Shown in pieces: positions 54,101 to 64,000 of a stretch of 64,000 bases of DNA (position 1 is the stretch's first letter; every line of letters starts with the position of its first letter). Origin of the DNA: Symbiodinium natans (taxonomy: Eukaryota > Sar > Dinophyceae > Suessiales > Symbiodiniaceae); assembly GCA_905221605.1 (NCBI GenBank), contig CAJNDS010002157.1:402501-466500 (forward strand), read 5' to 3'. Position numbers and translations under genes: made by a program. The notes under the pieces are model-generated. The model was given only the letters and a program-made list of their open reading frames with translations, had not been told where the DNA came from and did no database searches.

Positions 54101-57100
54101 GTGGGTTTGTGATGCGAAAGGGGCCACCTAAACCCAAAACCCTAAACAATAAACCCTAAACCCTAAACCCTAAACCCTAAACCCTAAACCCTAAACCCTA
54201 AACCCTAAACCCTAAACCCTAAACCCTAACCCTAAAATCCTCTCGGCTCCTTCCTGGACTTTGGACCGCCAAACAATTGTAAAGGAGATGGAAACTGATT
54301 CGTCATGGGTTGTCCATTCCCAAGGGTTTAGGGCTTAGGGTTTTAGGGTTTAGGGTTTAGAAGCTCCTGACGAAGAACCCCCAAGCCTTAAAAACCCTAA
54401 ACCCTTTTGCAACCGGACTTGTTGACTGCCCTCAACCCCAAACACTAGAAAGCCTAAACCCTAAACACGAAACCCTAAACCTAAACCCTGAGCCCTAAGC
54501 CCCAAGCCCTGAACCCTAAACCCAAGTGTTTGAGCGGATTGCTGTGGAGTCCAGGGGACTGTGAACATCGAGTCGACGTTAGACGAAGGCTCAAAGATGT
54601 AGAGCAGGGTACTGAACCTTTGCGATAAAAGGAGGGTTTAGGGTTTAGGGTTGTAGTGTGTGCCATCAAACATCATGGATTTGAAGGCGTAGGAGTGCGA
54701 GGGCGCGGTTTAGGGTTTAGGGTTTAGGGTTTAGGGCTAAGCCCAATACAACCCTGTGTACGTCAGGGTCCATGGGCCTGGGGATGCGTGGGTTGCTCTC
54801 TAGAATAATTTCCCTATTCGAAAGGGGCGGTGCTTACGGGAAGTTGCAGGAAGTATCCATAAAGGAAATCGGAGCAGATCTCCCCTCGGGTGTCCTCCGC
54901 AACTTTCACAGGAACCAAGCGAGCTCGAGCTTTGGTTTTGTTTATGGTTTAGGGTTACTAGGCTGCAGGCTCTGGGAACCCGGATACTACAACGACCACA
55001 CCCTAAACCCTAAACCCTAAACCCTAAACCCTAAACCCTCTCTTCGACACTCCAGCCCAGGCGCAGCAGCACAATGATCGAGACCAGGAAGAGCAAAAAC
55101 TTGAGGGCATCGCCTGACACACCACGCGTTGCCCTCCGTACCCGCAGCCTATACTGGGTTTAGGGTTTAGGGTTTAGGGTACTTGGAGGTTCATGGGAAC
55201 TTAGAACCTACTTAGAGGACTTAAGGTGGCTTTCGAAGTAATTACAGCTAGAATCAGTTAGACATTGGGGGGTGTGATTGAAGTACCCTGAACCTGAAAG
55301 TGCCTTCCCCCAACCTCTCTGGGCTGCATGCAAACCCAGCAGCAGCACAGCAAAAAGAACTGAGCCCTCGATGAACCCTCACTCCGCGCTCTGACAGTGC
55401 CCCACGACAAGCCCCCAAACCCTGTAGACTCTGAACCCTAAACCCCAAGCATTGTAACAAACACCACCTTCAGAAAGTGGGATCGCGCCGGCAAACTCCC
55501 ATCAAGCGCACCAATACACACGCCCACTCTCTCTCTCTCTCTGTCTCTCTCTCTTCCTCTCCCTCTCTCTTTTTCAAGATCTTCCCAGCCCCTCCAACTC
55601 TGCACCCGAATCTTAAAAAGTGCCTCTACCCAAAAACCCTATACTCTACCCTAAACCCTACCTGCCTGTCGTTCGGAAGACGTGCGCTAGGAGCTGAATC
55701 CTCAGTGTTGGTGGTTCTTCGGCCACCCCAAAATTCCCCAAAGATCTCTTGGGGTTGGGATGTTCCCCCTTATACTAACAGTGTTCAATAGGGTACTCCC
55801 AACTAGAATCCCAATTAAGGACAGTTCGTATAAGGGCGAACATCCCAATCGGGGGGGGGGGGGGGTATTGAAGAAGATGCTGCTTCCTCTCTAGGGCTTC
55901 GGGTTTCAATACCTTTGCATCGGCTCATTGCATTGAAAGAAGCGCTGCAGACAGCAGCATGACCCAATCCACCCCTAGACCCTAAACCCTAAACCCTAAA
56001 GCCTAAACCCATGCTCCTCTTATTTTCCGACAAGCCTGGACAGAACTTAAGCCTGAGCCCTGAACCTGCCTAAGCCCCAGCAGTCCCAACAGAAGCCTCA
56101 GCCCTACAGAAATACGAGGCCCCTCTTCTTAGGGAACACACAGTAAACTCCAGAAAGTTGGAACATGGCCTCAGGATTGACTTGAGGTGGGATTCCCTGT
56201 ACTGCACCTTCTGGGATATGGGGACAAGGATGTTCCAACTTTTTGGAGTTTACTGTAAGCGGATTGAAGACATGGGGAGCGCGCCGTAGGACTGCTGAGA
56301 TGGGTGCTCCCTTCTATGGAGTTACCTTAATAACTCACCCTAAACCCCAAAATGCCTGTACCACTTCTCTCCAAACCCCTTTTGAAAAGCACGGGCTAGC
56401 CTGCCGGCTGCATGAAGAGGCGAAACTGAGGTAATCCAGAATTCGGATGTATAAACTATACGAGCACTGAGCTTGCGTAGAAGTCCAACCTGCGAGTCGT
56501 CCCCTAAACTCCCTTAAACCCTAAACCCCCTAAACTCTAAACCCTAAACCCTAAACCCTCGAAACTCTCAGCCCAAAGGACTGGCCGAACCGGCGGATCA
56601 GCTTTAGCAGCCGAAGCATGGGAACCACACCTGTGCAGGGTTTAGGGTTTAGGGTTTAGGGCTTAGGGTGTAGGGTTCAGGGTTTCGGGCTTAGGGTGGT
56701 AGTTATTTTGTTAGAACCCTTCTAACAAGGGAATCACACCTGTGCCTACTGCTTGAGGCTCGTAGGGTTTAAGGCCCTTTGACCCTAAACCCTAAACCCT
56801 AAACCCTAAACCCTAAACCCTAAACCCTAAACCCTAAACCCCCCAAACCCTTTTATTGCTAAACCCGAAACCCCAAACCTTGGGGCTCTCGCTCTCGAGG
56901 GGTTGTCGCAGGGTCGCAGCGGTGTTGTGCTTCTAGGGAACCATGGGTTTGAGGATTGCGGGTTTAGGGTTTAGGGTTTAGGGTTTAGGGCTAGGGTTTA
57001 GGGCTGCAGGGCTTAAGCTCGGACAGCGGAGTTCGGTTTAAGGGTTTGAGTAGGGAAAGCCCTGCACCTCCCTCCCTCTCTCCGCCTCTCTCTGCTTCTA

Positions 57101-58282
57101 TCCCTCTCTCTCTCTCTCTCTCTATCTCTGTCCGCCAGAAATTCGAAACGTTCGTGCTCCACCTCAAAAAACCGAAACCCCAAACCAGAAACCCCAAACC
57201 CCAAACCCCAAAACCCCAAACCCTAAACCCTAAACCCTAAACCCTAAACCCTGAACCCTGAACCCTGAACCCTAAACCACAGCCAAAGGCACAAACTAGG
57301 AGGTAGTGCGCGAAGGCAAACTCAGCGGCCGCCGGTAATTCAAAGCCTCGAGGATGCTCTTTTAGGGTTAGGGTTTAGGGTTTAGGGTTTAGGGTTTAGG
57401 GTTTAGGGTTTAGGGTTTAGGGTTTAGGGTTTAGGGTTTAGGGTTTAGGGTTTAGGGTTTAGGGTTTAGGGTTTGAGTTTAGGGTTTAGGGTTTAGGGTT
57501 TAGGGTTTAGGGGGTTGAGGATTTAGGGCTTAGGTTTGGGGGGTTTAGGGTTTCGGGAGTTGAGGGTTTAATTAGGGTTTAAGGTTTGGGGGGTTGCGGA
57601 ATTAGGGGGTTTGGGGGGTTTAGGGCTTGGGGTTTGGGGAGTTTAGGGAGTTTAGGGTTTAGGGAGTTTAGGGTTTCGGGTTTGGGGTTTGGGTCTCTTT
57701 GCCACCCGCCAAGCAGACCAGCCAGACTCCAGGGCAACTATGCCGGGATGCTTTAGGAGCTTAGGGTTGGGGCGGGGGGGGTTAGGGTTTAGTGGTTTAG
57801 GGTTTAAGGTTTAGGGGTTTAGGGTGTGAGATTTAGGGTTCGGACTTAGATGTTTTTGCTTCAGGAATCTTAGGGTTTAGGGAGTTTAAGGATTCGGGCT
57901 CTAGGGAGCTTAGGCCTGTAATTAGGGAGTTTAGGGTTTAGGGCTTAGGGTTAACTAAGGGTTTAGGATTTCATCCGTATAGTGTGCAGAAGCCGAATGC
58001 CCTTTCATTGCAGAACCTACGTTAAGAGTCACGACCCTGAACCCTAAACCCTACAACCCAAACCCTAAATCCTACACCCTAAACCCTAAACCCACACCAA
58101 ACCCTCATTCAAGCTGCGTCAAGCTGCGGACCCCATGAGGTGTAATTAGGGCTTAGGGTTTAGTGTCTTCCTTCATTAACAATGTGGCTCTCACGGAGAA
58201 TGCTTGGCCAAGGAGGGAGCGGGGGGAAAGGAGGTCATTGTAAGGTTTCGGTAGAAAGTGCCGAGGGTTCGACCCTGAACCT

Positions 58283-58317
<35 letters not shown>

Positions 58318-61300
58318 AACCTCACACCCCAAAGGCCCCTGACCGCCAGCATAGAACTCATCTCTGAACCCTGAAACCTCTTTCTGCTCTACTATTTGCT
58401 TAAGAACCCCAGAAAATACAAGATTATACTTCCCTTATAAGGAAAATATGTTTTTGGGGGAGTGTTAAGCAAGTAGTAGTGCTAGAGGTTACGCAAGGCC
58501 TCGAGCCAACCGAATCTCTTCGAACCCATCTGGTAGCGTCTCAAACCTCCCCCACAAGCTCCCTAGGCAGCGCAAAGCCATCACACCCCAACCCTCAAAC
58601 CGAAGCCCTCCAAACCATCCGTGCATCTGGGAGTGAGAACCCTAAACCATTTTTTTCTGACTCCCTATCACCCCTCTTCCTTCTACCAGCCTACCTGGAG
58701 TAGCCTACCTAAACCCTAAACCCTAAAGCCTCGAAGCCCTAAACCCTCAAAGCCCTAAACCTTTTCAAAATGGGGTGCTGCACTTAAAGGTTTAGTGCAA
58801 CTGCTTCCTGACAAAGAGTCTTTACTAGGACCCTACTTGGAGGTTCATGGTACTTAGCAATTAACTATAACTGTACTTATAACCCAGTTATGAGTCCCCT
58901 AAGTCTAGTTACCTAGGCTATAATTGGGCTATAAGTACAGTGATAATTAGCTACTAAGTACTATGAACCTCCAAGTAAATGCTGCTAGGGCTTGTACGGC
59001 TTTGGGTTTTAGGAACCCCGAACACCAAAAGAAAACCTAACCCTAAACCCTAAACCCTAAACCCTAAACCCTACTGTCCTCCAGACCCCCCCTTCCCTCA
59101 GCAAAAGCTTGTGAGCCCTCTTTGGGTGGTTTCCGAATATCAGGGTTTAGGGTTTAGGGTTTGGGGTTTAGGGTTTAGGGTTATGGGAACCCTAGCATCG
59201 ACCTCCTAATGGTAGGATTCCCGTGTGATAAGGCCCCGAAGAAGGCACCCATAATTTCGGATACCCTAAACCCTAAACCCTAAACCCTAAACCCTAAACC
59301 CTGAACCCTACAAAAGGTACATGGATCCCTGATTCGGAAACCCGGGCCTGTGGCTATGCGAATCGGCAGTGGAACCACCGCCAGGACGTCGATGAGCGTG
59401 TACATGTTTTTGGAGAAGTCCAGCCGCACGCTGAGCTCACACCTTGGAGTTTGGGGTTTAGGGTTTAGGGTTGAGAGTTTAGGGCAGCGCATAATGTAGG
59501 GGCCTGCTTTTAAGCAGGACGGGCGTATCGGGTAGCATACGTTCTTCTTTGTAAAAGGATTGAAAAAGGATCGTGTTTGTAATCATCTAGACTCCTCCTG
59601 TGATTATACAAAACATACTGCCCTTTTGTTGAACACGGGCATTGCTCCTGTCGTGCATCAGAAACCCTAAGCCCTATCTAAGGTTCCCCTATGCACTTTT
59701 TGTTGGGGTTATAATAGTATAATTACAAAGGGACCATGAGAGAATACTACTAGTAATTATTCCGACCCCTGATCCCCACAGAAACACTCAGGCTGGAGGT
59801 CAAGTGTAACGGGCCCTAAGCCTTCAACCCTAAACTGAGTGGTGCTTTAAAGCCCTTTGAAACAATTATTTATGAAGAGGTTCCCTTTAAAAGGGAAGAA
59901 GAGAACTTTCAAAACATCCCAAAACCCAGTAAAGCCTAAACCCCAAACCCCTATGCAGGCTTGTGAAGAGCCTTCTTCGACGCGACGCAGTAAGCAAGCC
60001 CTTGCTTCTCGGGGTGAACATGGAACCAAACGACCTCCACTGGCTCCTTATGATGAGGGGCTTTCGAGGGCCAGGTGTCGGGCGCGCGGGTACTTCTATC
60101 ATCGACCCTAACCCCATAACCCCTAAACCCTAAACCCTAAACCCTAAACCCTAAACCCTAAACCCTAGCCATCCGGCAGGTCTAAGGCCCGAGGTGCGGC
60201 TCCACAGCAATCTCTGCAATACCTGAGAGGCTTCGGCGGATATAGGGTTTAGGGTTTAGGGTTTGGGGTTTAGGGTTTAGGGTTTGGGGTTTGGGGTTTA
60301 GGGTTTGGGGTTTAGGGTTTAGGGTTTGGGGTTTGGGGTTTCGGGTTTAGGGTTTGGGGTTTCGGGTTTAGGGTTTGCGGTAGGGTTTGGTTGCAGGGAC
60401 TAGGGATTCAGGGTTTTTGTTGCTTTGGGTTCAGGGTTTGGGGTGTGAGTCTGACATCAAATCCCTCCAGACCCCAGACCCTCCAACGTTGAACCCGAGG
60501 CGCGAAGAAGCTCTGAAACCACAGCCTGTACAGGCTTACAGGTTCATGGTACTTAGTAACTAATCATAACTGTACTTATCACAACCCAAGTATAAGTCCC
60601 CTAAGTCTAGTTGCCTAGGCTACAGTTGGGTTATAAGTACAGTTATAACTGGTTACTTCTTAGTACCATGAACCTCCAAGTAGGGCTTAGGGTTTGCAGG
60701 GATCAGCAAGATGAACTCGAAGTCCTTTCGGCCTGAAATCCACACAAGCGCCTCGGTTTAGGGTTTAGGGTTTAGGGTTTAGGGTCAACTCAACTATGTC
60801 GCTATGCCCCCATCAGGGTAGGGGGGTCCCCGTAATGAACACCCAAAAGCGATGAGCCTTAGAATAGGTGCACTATTTTTCGGCAAGCCCCATGTATGTC
60901 GGGGAACTCTAAGCGTCGCATTTAATGGCCTGAAGTTAAAAACTTTGAGGGGTGAACTCTAAAAAAAAGACCCCTAAACAAACCAAAAAAAAAACTCACT
61001 CCAGGAGACTCTGGGGTTGGGCACTCCAGGAGTCTCTGGGCACTCCAGGGAGACTCTCTTGGGCACTCCAGGGAGTCTCGGTTGGGCACTCCAGGGAGCT
61101 GGGTTGGGCACTTCGAGGATTTCTGGGTTGGGCACTCCAGCACGGGGCACTCCAGGGAAACTCTGGGGTTGGGCACTCCAGGGAGACTTTGGTGGGCACT
61201 CCAGGAAGAATCTGGGGTTGGGCGCACTCCAGGAAGTCTCTGAGGTTGGGCACTCCAGGGAGTGTCTAGGAGTAGACCGGGCGAGGAGAAGAGTTCCGGG

Positions 61301-63660
61301 CGAGGAGAAGAGTTGAGTTTAAAATCTAAGAACCCCACACCGAGGGTGGGGAACAACCCAAACAGAACCTAGAAACCTAGAAGCAAAAATAACTAAACAA
61401 CTCGAAAAAATTAAAAAAAGAAAAAAAAACCTACAAGCCCCCAAAGCCCCAGGAACATTCCAGCAGGAAGATGAACTCCACCACGGCGTCGGCGATGCCA
61501 ATAGCCACACCTGAGTCTGCTCTCTTTGAGACTTGGTACTTCGTAGCTGCTCTTAGGATTTAGGGTTTAGGGTTCAGGGATGTGGCGCTTAGTGTTTAGG
61601 GTTTAGGGTTTGGGGAGTACTTGGAGGGTCATGGCACGTAGTAACTAGTTACAACTGAACTTACAACCCAATGTATAAGTCCCTAAGTCTAGGGCTATAG
61701 TTGGGGCTTTCAGTGCAGTTGTTATCATTCGTTACTAAGTCAAGTACCCGGTAACCATACATATTGTAGTGGGGGCACCTTTTTGGGGTTGGTTACTGTG
61801 CAAGCTTACTTGCTGAGTTCAGAAGCCCCAACAAAAGTGTACTCGTTCAGTTCTGTAGGGGGGTGCGAGTATCCCAAAAAGTGTAAAGTGCACTCGTTCA
61901 GCTACTAAGTAAGGGAACCTTGAACCCTAAACCCTAGACCCTAAACCCTAAACACACAGGAACAAGGGCACCCACCACGCAGAGCTGAGAGCGGTTTCTC
62001 AGGAGCCAGGGGTGGACTGTGGGATGTTCCCCTTGTACTGACAGTCCTTAACTCATAGGGATTACAGTATGGCTTGGTAGACTTCAGGTTTCTTGGGGTC
62101 TAGGGTTTGGTTCAGGTTTTCCTATTATACTCGCGATTAAGGACTGTTGGTACTTGGAGATTCATGGTACTGAGTAACTAATGATAACTGAACTTATAAC
62201 CCAACTATAGCCTCTGCATCTAGCCTCATAAATTGGGTTATAAGTACAGTTGTCATTGGTCACTAAGTACCACGAACCTCCAAGCATAAAGGGGAACATC
62301 CCATCTCGAGGTGGAGTAGTGTCACGCCTTGGAAGGTGATTGTGGGCCGCGACAATCCCGCCCGCCAACAAAAGACTAAACTCCATAGCCCCAGGGTTTT
62401 AGGGTTTTAGGGCTTAGGGCTTAGGGTTTAGGGTTTAGGGTAAGGGTTTAGGGTTGAGGGTTTAGGGTTTAGGGTTTGGGGTGTGGGGTTTGGGGTTTGG
62501 GGCTTGGGGTTTGGGGTTTAGGGACTCCTACCTACAGTACCCAACACCCCTCACAAAAGAACCGTGCCAATGCTTCCATGAACCCCAAACCCTGTACACC
62601 CTAAAACCTGAACCCTCAACCGGACTCAACCGCCCACATTCCCTACCAAGAAACCACGCTGAACCCTAAACCGTAAACCCTAAACCCTAAACCCTAACCC
62701 TAAACCCTAAACCCCTAAACCCTAACCCTAAACCCTAAACCGTGAAGCCTAAACCCCAAATGCCCGACCAAGAAACCACTCAGGAGCGGATTCACCGAGG
62801 TCTGGCCCAAAGAAAGGAAGACCGTCCTTGGGAGCCCAGGGGCCGCTCGACCCCAAACCCTACTCAGGGTTTGGGGTTTAGGGCTAGGGTTTAGGGCTAG
62901 GATTTAGGGTTTAGGGTTTAGGGTTGAGGGCTAGGATTTAGGGTTCAGGGTTTAAGATATACAACGGAGCTTTTGTCTGTAGGTTCAGCAGCTTGCAGAT
63001 TTGCAGTCCACTGGAAGCGGAGCGGGGCGAGGGCGGTGGAGCTGTCGGTTTGCTCCGTTTAGGGTTTAGGGTTTAGGGTTTAGGGTTTAGGGTTTAGGGT
63101 TTGGGGTTTAGGCTTTAGGGTCTACGGCTTAAGGTACACCGGTAGTCTCATGCATGCGCAACCCTTTGCAAGAACAGGTCGACGTCTGGCACAATCTTGA
63201 GGAGATGTATGGCAGCCGACGGTGGTCCCATACACAACGCAGGAACTGCAACCAGAAGAACTATCTTCATCCCGAAGCCCGCAAAAGCACCCTCCGCCCT
63301 TAAACCTTAAACTTGCCTTAAACCCTAAACCCTAAAACTCTAAACCCTAACCCTGAACCCAAAACACTAAACCTTAAACCCTAAACCCTACCTGAGTCCG
63401 GCCCATGGAATGCTCTCACATGTGCCTGACGAATGATCCCGTTTCTCAGGGGCACTGCGACGAAGTAATTCCACAAGGGTTTAGGGTTCAGGTTTAGGGC
63501 TCAGGGTTTAGGGTTTAGGGTTTAGGCTTTGTGTCCCAGGGGCACTGCGATGAAGTAATTCCATAAGCTGGCGAAGACCCACGCAGCTTGACTGGACTCC
63601 GGATTTCGCAGGAACTGGCCGAGCCTGCCTGGAAGACCGGGGGCACTGTGCAGTCTGCAC
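51177..63660 (-). CDS. Voltage-gated K+ channel (S1-S6), exons split by telomere-like introns
   Basis: Exon islands in order: S1 about 63660-63537 (PESSQAAWVFASLWNYFIAV); S2 61510-61458 (VAIGIADAVVEFIFLLE); S3 59435-59348 (NMYTLIDVLAVVPLPIRIAT); S4 about 56636-56568 (MLRLLKLIRRFGQSFGL); S5 55113-55065 and 54611-54555 (FLLFLVSIIVLL then TLLYIFEP); pore 53171-53091 (MWVSTVTVTTVGFGDITP, TVGFGD being a K+ filter); S6 about 52361-52294 (LCFFSSLFMAMPISVLGN); 51457-51379 (WTDRNRILLMARTRQRL); 51226-51177 (SLAGKKKMLSHPSAS, TGA). Several joins are exact: 55065/54611 GC-AG, 52294/51457 GC-AG, 51379/51226 GT-AG. S4 has arginine/lysine every third residue. Plasma-membrane K+ transport is inferred from the family. 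Other exons (N-terminus, S1-S2 loop) and some borders are not resolved. Introns of up to 2.7 kb hold TIR elements and TTTAGGG runs. Confidence 0.8.
53011..53082. repeat. CCCTAAA tract bounded by 16-bp direct repeats near pore exon
   Basis: GT[T/C]AAGACAAGAGGGC at 53011-53026 and 53067-53082 enclose 40 bp of CCCTAAA-like sequence. Confidence 0.65.
53091..53171 (-). CDS. Pore exon of the K+ channel
   Basis: Encodes SREQAMWVSTVTVTTVGFGD then ITPVTSEG. The TVGFGD core matches the K+ selectivity filter, and the spacing FTS-x3-AMW across the previous exon matches Kv channels. A 16-bp direct repeat flanking a CCCTAAA tract lies just downstream of the exon. Confidence 0.85.
53956..54085. repeat. Family 7 element
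   Basis: ACTGCTTTGCTTAAGAGCCC at left, TTCTTCAGCAAATCGTAG at right, poly-A run inside. Confidence 0.6.
55180..55305. repeat. Family 2 TIR element, diverged
   Basis: Left TACTTGGAGGTTCATGGG, right ACCCTGAACCTGAAAG. Confidence 0.5.
55755..55848. repeat. Family 1 TIR element in a channel intron
   Basis: Complete copy between S4 and S5 exons of the K+ channel. Confidence 0.72.
56568..56636 (-). CDS. S4 voltage-sensor exon of the K+ channel
   Basis: VVPMLRLLKLIRRFGQSFGL: basic residues every third position, as in S4. The 17-bp upstream edge of the exon (56620-56636) is repeated at 56729-56745 beyond a TTTAGGG tract. Confidence 0.75.
56620..56745. repeat. TTTAGGG tract bounded by 17-bp direct repeats at S4 exon
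   Basis: GGGAA[C/T]CACACCTGTGC at 56620-56636 and 56729-56745; the interior is TTTAGGG-type plus a small palindrome (AGAACCCTTCTAACAAGG). Confidence 0.65.
57366..57700. repeat. TTTAGGG array decaying into variants
   Basis: Perfect to about 57510, then GGGG and GAGTTTAGG variants; in the S3-S4 intron of the channel. Confidence 0.88.
58389..58478. repeat. Family 7 element
   Basis: CTACTATTTGCTTAAGAACC to GTTAAGCAAGTAGTAG, short complete copy. Confidence 0.62.
58834..58977. repeat. Family 2 TIR element, near-perfect palindrome
   Basis: 144 bp; TACTTGGAGGTTCATGGTAC and its complement at the ends, and pairing continues inward past CTAAGTCTAG. Confidence 0.78.
59119..59262. repeat. Family 6 element with internal TTTAGGG
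   Basis: GGTTTCCGAATATCAGGG at left, AAGAAGGCACCCATAATTTC at right, telomere-like units between. Confidence 0.6.
59826..59907. repeat. Repeat shared with 30250-30345
   Basis: GAGTGGTGCTTTAAAGCCCT and TTCCCTTTAAAAGGGAAGAA recur at both places; a similar piece lies at 53660-53815. Confidence 0.5.
60536..60682. repeat. Family 2 TIR element, near-perfect palindrome
   Basis: Sister of the 58.8-kb copy; the two differ at few positions. Confidence 0.78.
61618..61742. repeat. Family 2 TIR element, right end cut by family 3
   Basis: The right arm stops after GTTACTAAGT where family 3 sequence begins. Confidence 0.6.
61743..61985. repeat. Family 3 element with nested family 5 element
   Basis: Outer family 3 sequence (GGTAACCATAC...GGGCACC, later ACCTTGAACC) is interrupted at about 61806-61911 by TTACTTGCTGAGTTCAG...CTACTAAGTAAG. 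Confidence 0.6.
62020..62303. repeat. Family 1 element with nested family 2 element
   Basis: Family 1 arms at about 62020 and 62303; the right arm is split by a complete family 2 copy (62152-62287). Confidence 0.72.
63447..63567. repeat. TTTAGGG tract bounded by 31-bp direct repeats at S1 exon
   Basis: 63447-63477 and 63537-63567 match at 29 of 31 bases and both encode WNYFxAVPL on the minus strand; between them are TTTAGGG-like units. The S1 exon end is thus duplicated across a telomere-like tract. Confidence 0.75.
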
Positions 63661-63689
63661 TCTCAGATTGTGGGGTTCTGAACCCTAAA

Positions 63690-63768
63690 CCCTAAACCCT
63701 AGGGGTTTAGGGTTTAGGGTTAGGGTTTAGGGTTTAGGGTTTAGGGTTTAGGGTTTAGGGTTTAGGGT

Positions 63769-63828
<60 letters not shown>

Positions 63829-63890
63829 GGTTTAGGGTTTAGGGTTTAGGGTTTAGGGTTTAGGGTCTAGGTTTAGGGTTTAGGGTTTAT
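63690..63890. repeat. TTTAGGG array with a GGGTTGA block
   Basis: Ten consecutive GGGTTGA units (63767-63830) embedded in TTTAGGG, again a local variant expansion. Confidence 0.9.
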
Positions 63891-64000
63891 AAGTGCCATG
63901 AACCTCCAAGTAGGGTTCAAGGCTTGGGATTCGAAGGGATTGGTCCCAGTGGAACCATCTGGGGCCAGTCCATCCACGAGGACCAGGTTTAGAGGTTAGG

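Noticed and set aside
1-64000. CRISPR arrays, tRNA or rRNA genes
   Set aside because: Repeats are telomere-like or TIR type without spacer structure; no tRNA cloverleaf or rRNA core motif was recognised.

Overview
The window looks like nuclear DNA of a dinoflagellate, most probably close to Symbiodiniaceae/Suessiales; I cannot name a species. Reasons: plant/alveolate-type TTTAGGG repeats are scattered through the whole window in both orientations; recognisable exons lie almost all on the minus strand in head-to-tail order; intron donors deduced from protein register include GC and GA as well as GT, as reported for dinoflagellates; and the PPR protein has the SACEK-style repeats common there. 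Exons are short islands in a sea of telomere-like repeats and small terminal-inverted-repeat (TIR) elements, so plain ORF calling misses almost all genes.

Layout. 2.3-5.2 kb (minus): exons of a two-KH-domain RNA-binding protein cut by at least five introns, all made of TIR elements, plus unassigned exons. 6.7-7.8 kb (minus): exons of an unrecognised gene. 8.14-16.99 kb (plus): an intact, very young LTR retrotransposon (two 287-bp LTRs differing at one base, CCCTA target duplication, copia-like half-tRNA-iMet primer site) inserted in a telomere-like tract. It carries one 2,611-residue ORF with WW, S1, PABC/MLLE, SAM-like and six CCCH zinc-finger modules, and I see no pol. 17-41 kb: mostly repeats with scattered minus-strand exon-like islands, microsatellites and a 1.4-kb inverted-repeat element (38.7-40.1 kb). 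42.7-46.7 kb (minus): EF-hand pair gene. 48.6-51.0 kb (minus): PPR gene with five introns. 51.2-63.7 kb (minus): a voltage-gated K+ channel gene with exons for S1 to S6 including the TVGFGD filter. The channel stop and the PPR start are only about 150 bp apart, so channel, PPR and EF-hand genes form a unidirectional array.

The main story is intron formation. About ten TIR families occur both as free copies and as exact interruptions of KH and PPR codons. Removing each one, with one copy of a 3-5 bp flanking duplication, restores domain register, so they behave as introner elements. A second pattern is telomere-like tracts bounded by 13-50 bp direct repeats that duplicate the neighbouring sequence, often an exon edge (S1, S4, EF-hand exons). 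Exon calls rest on hand translation; no database search, RNA data or alignment was available.
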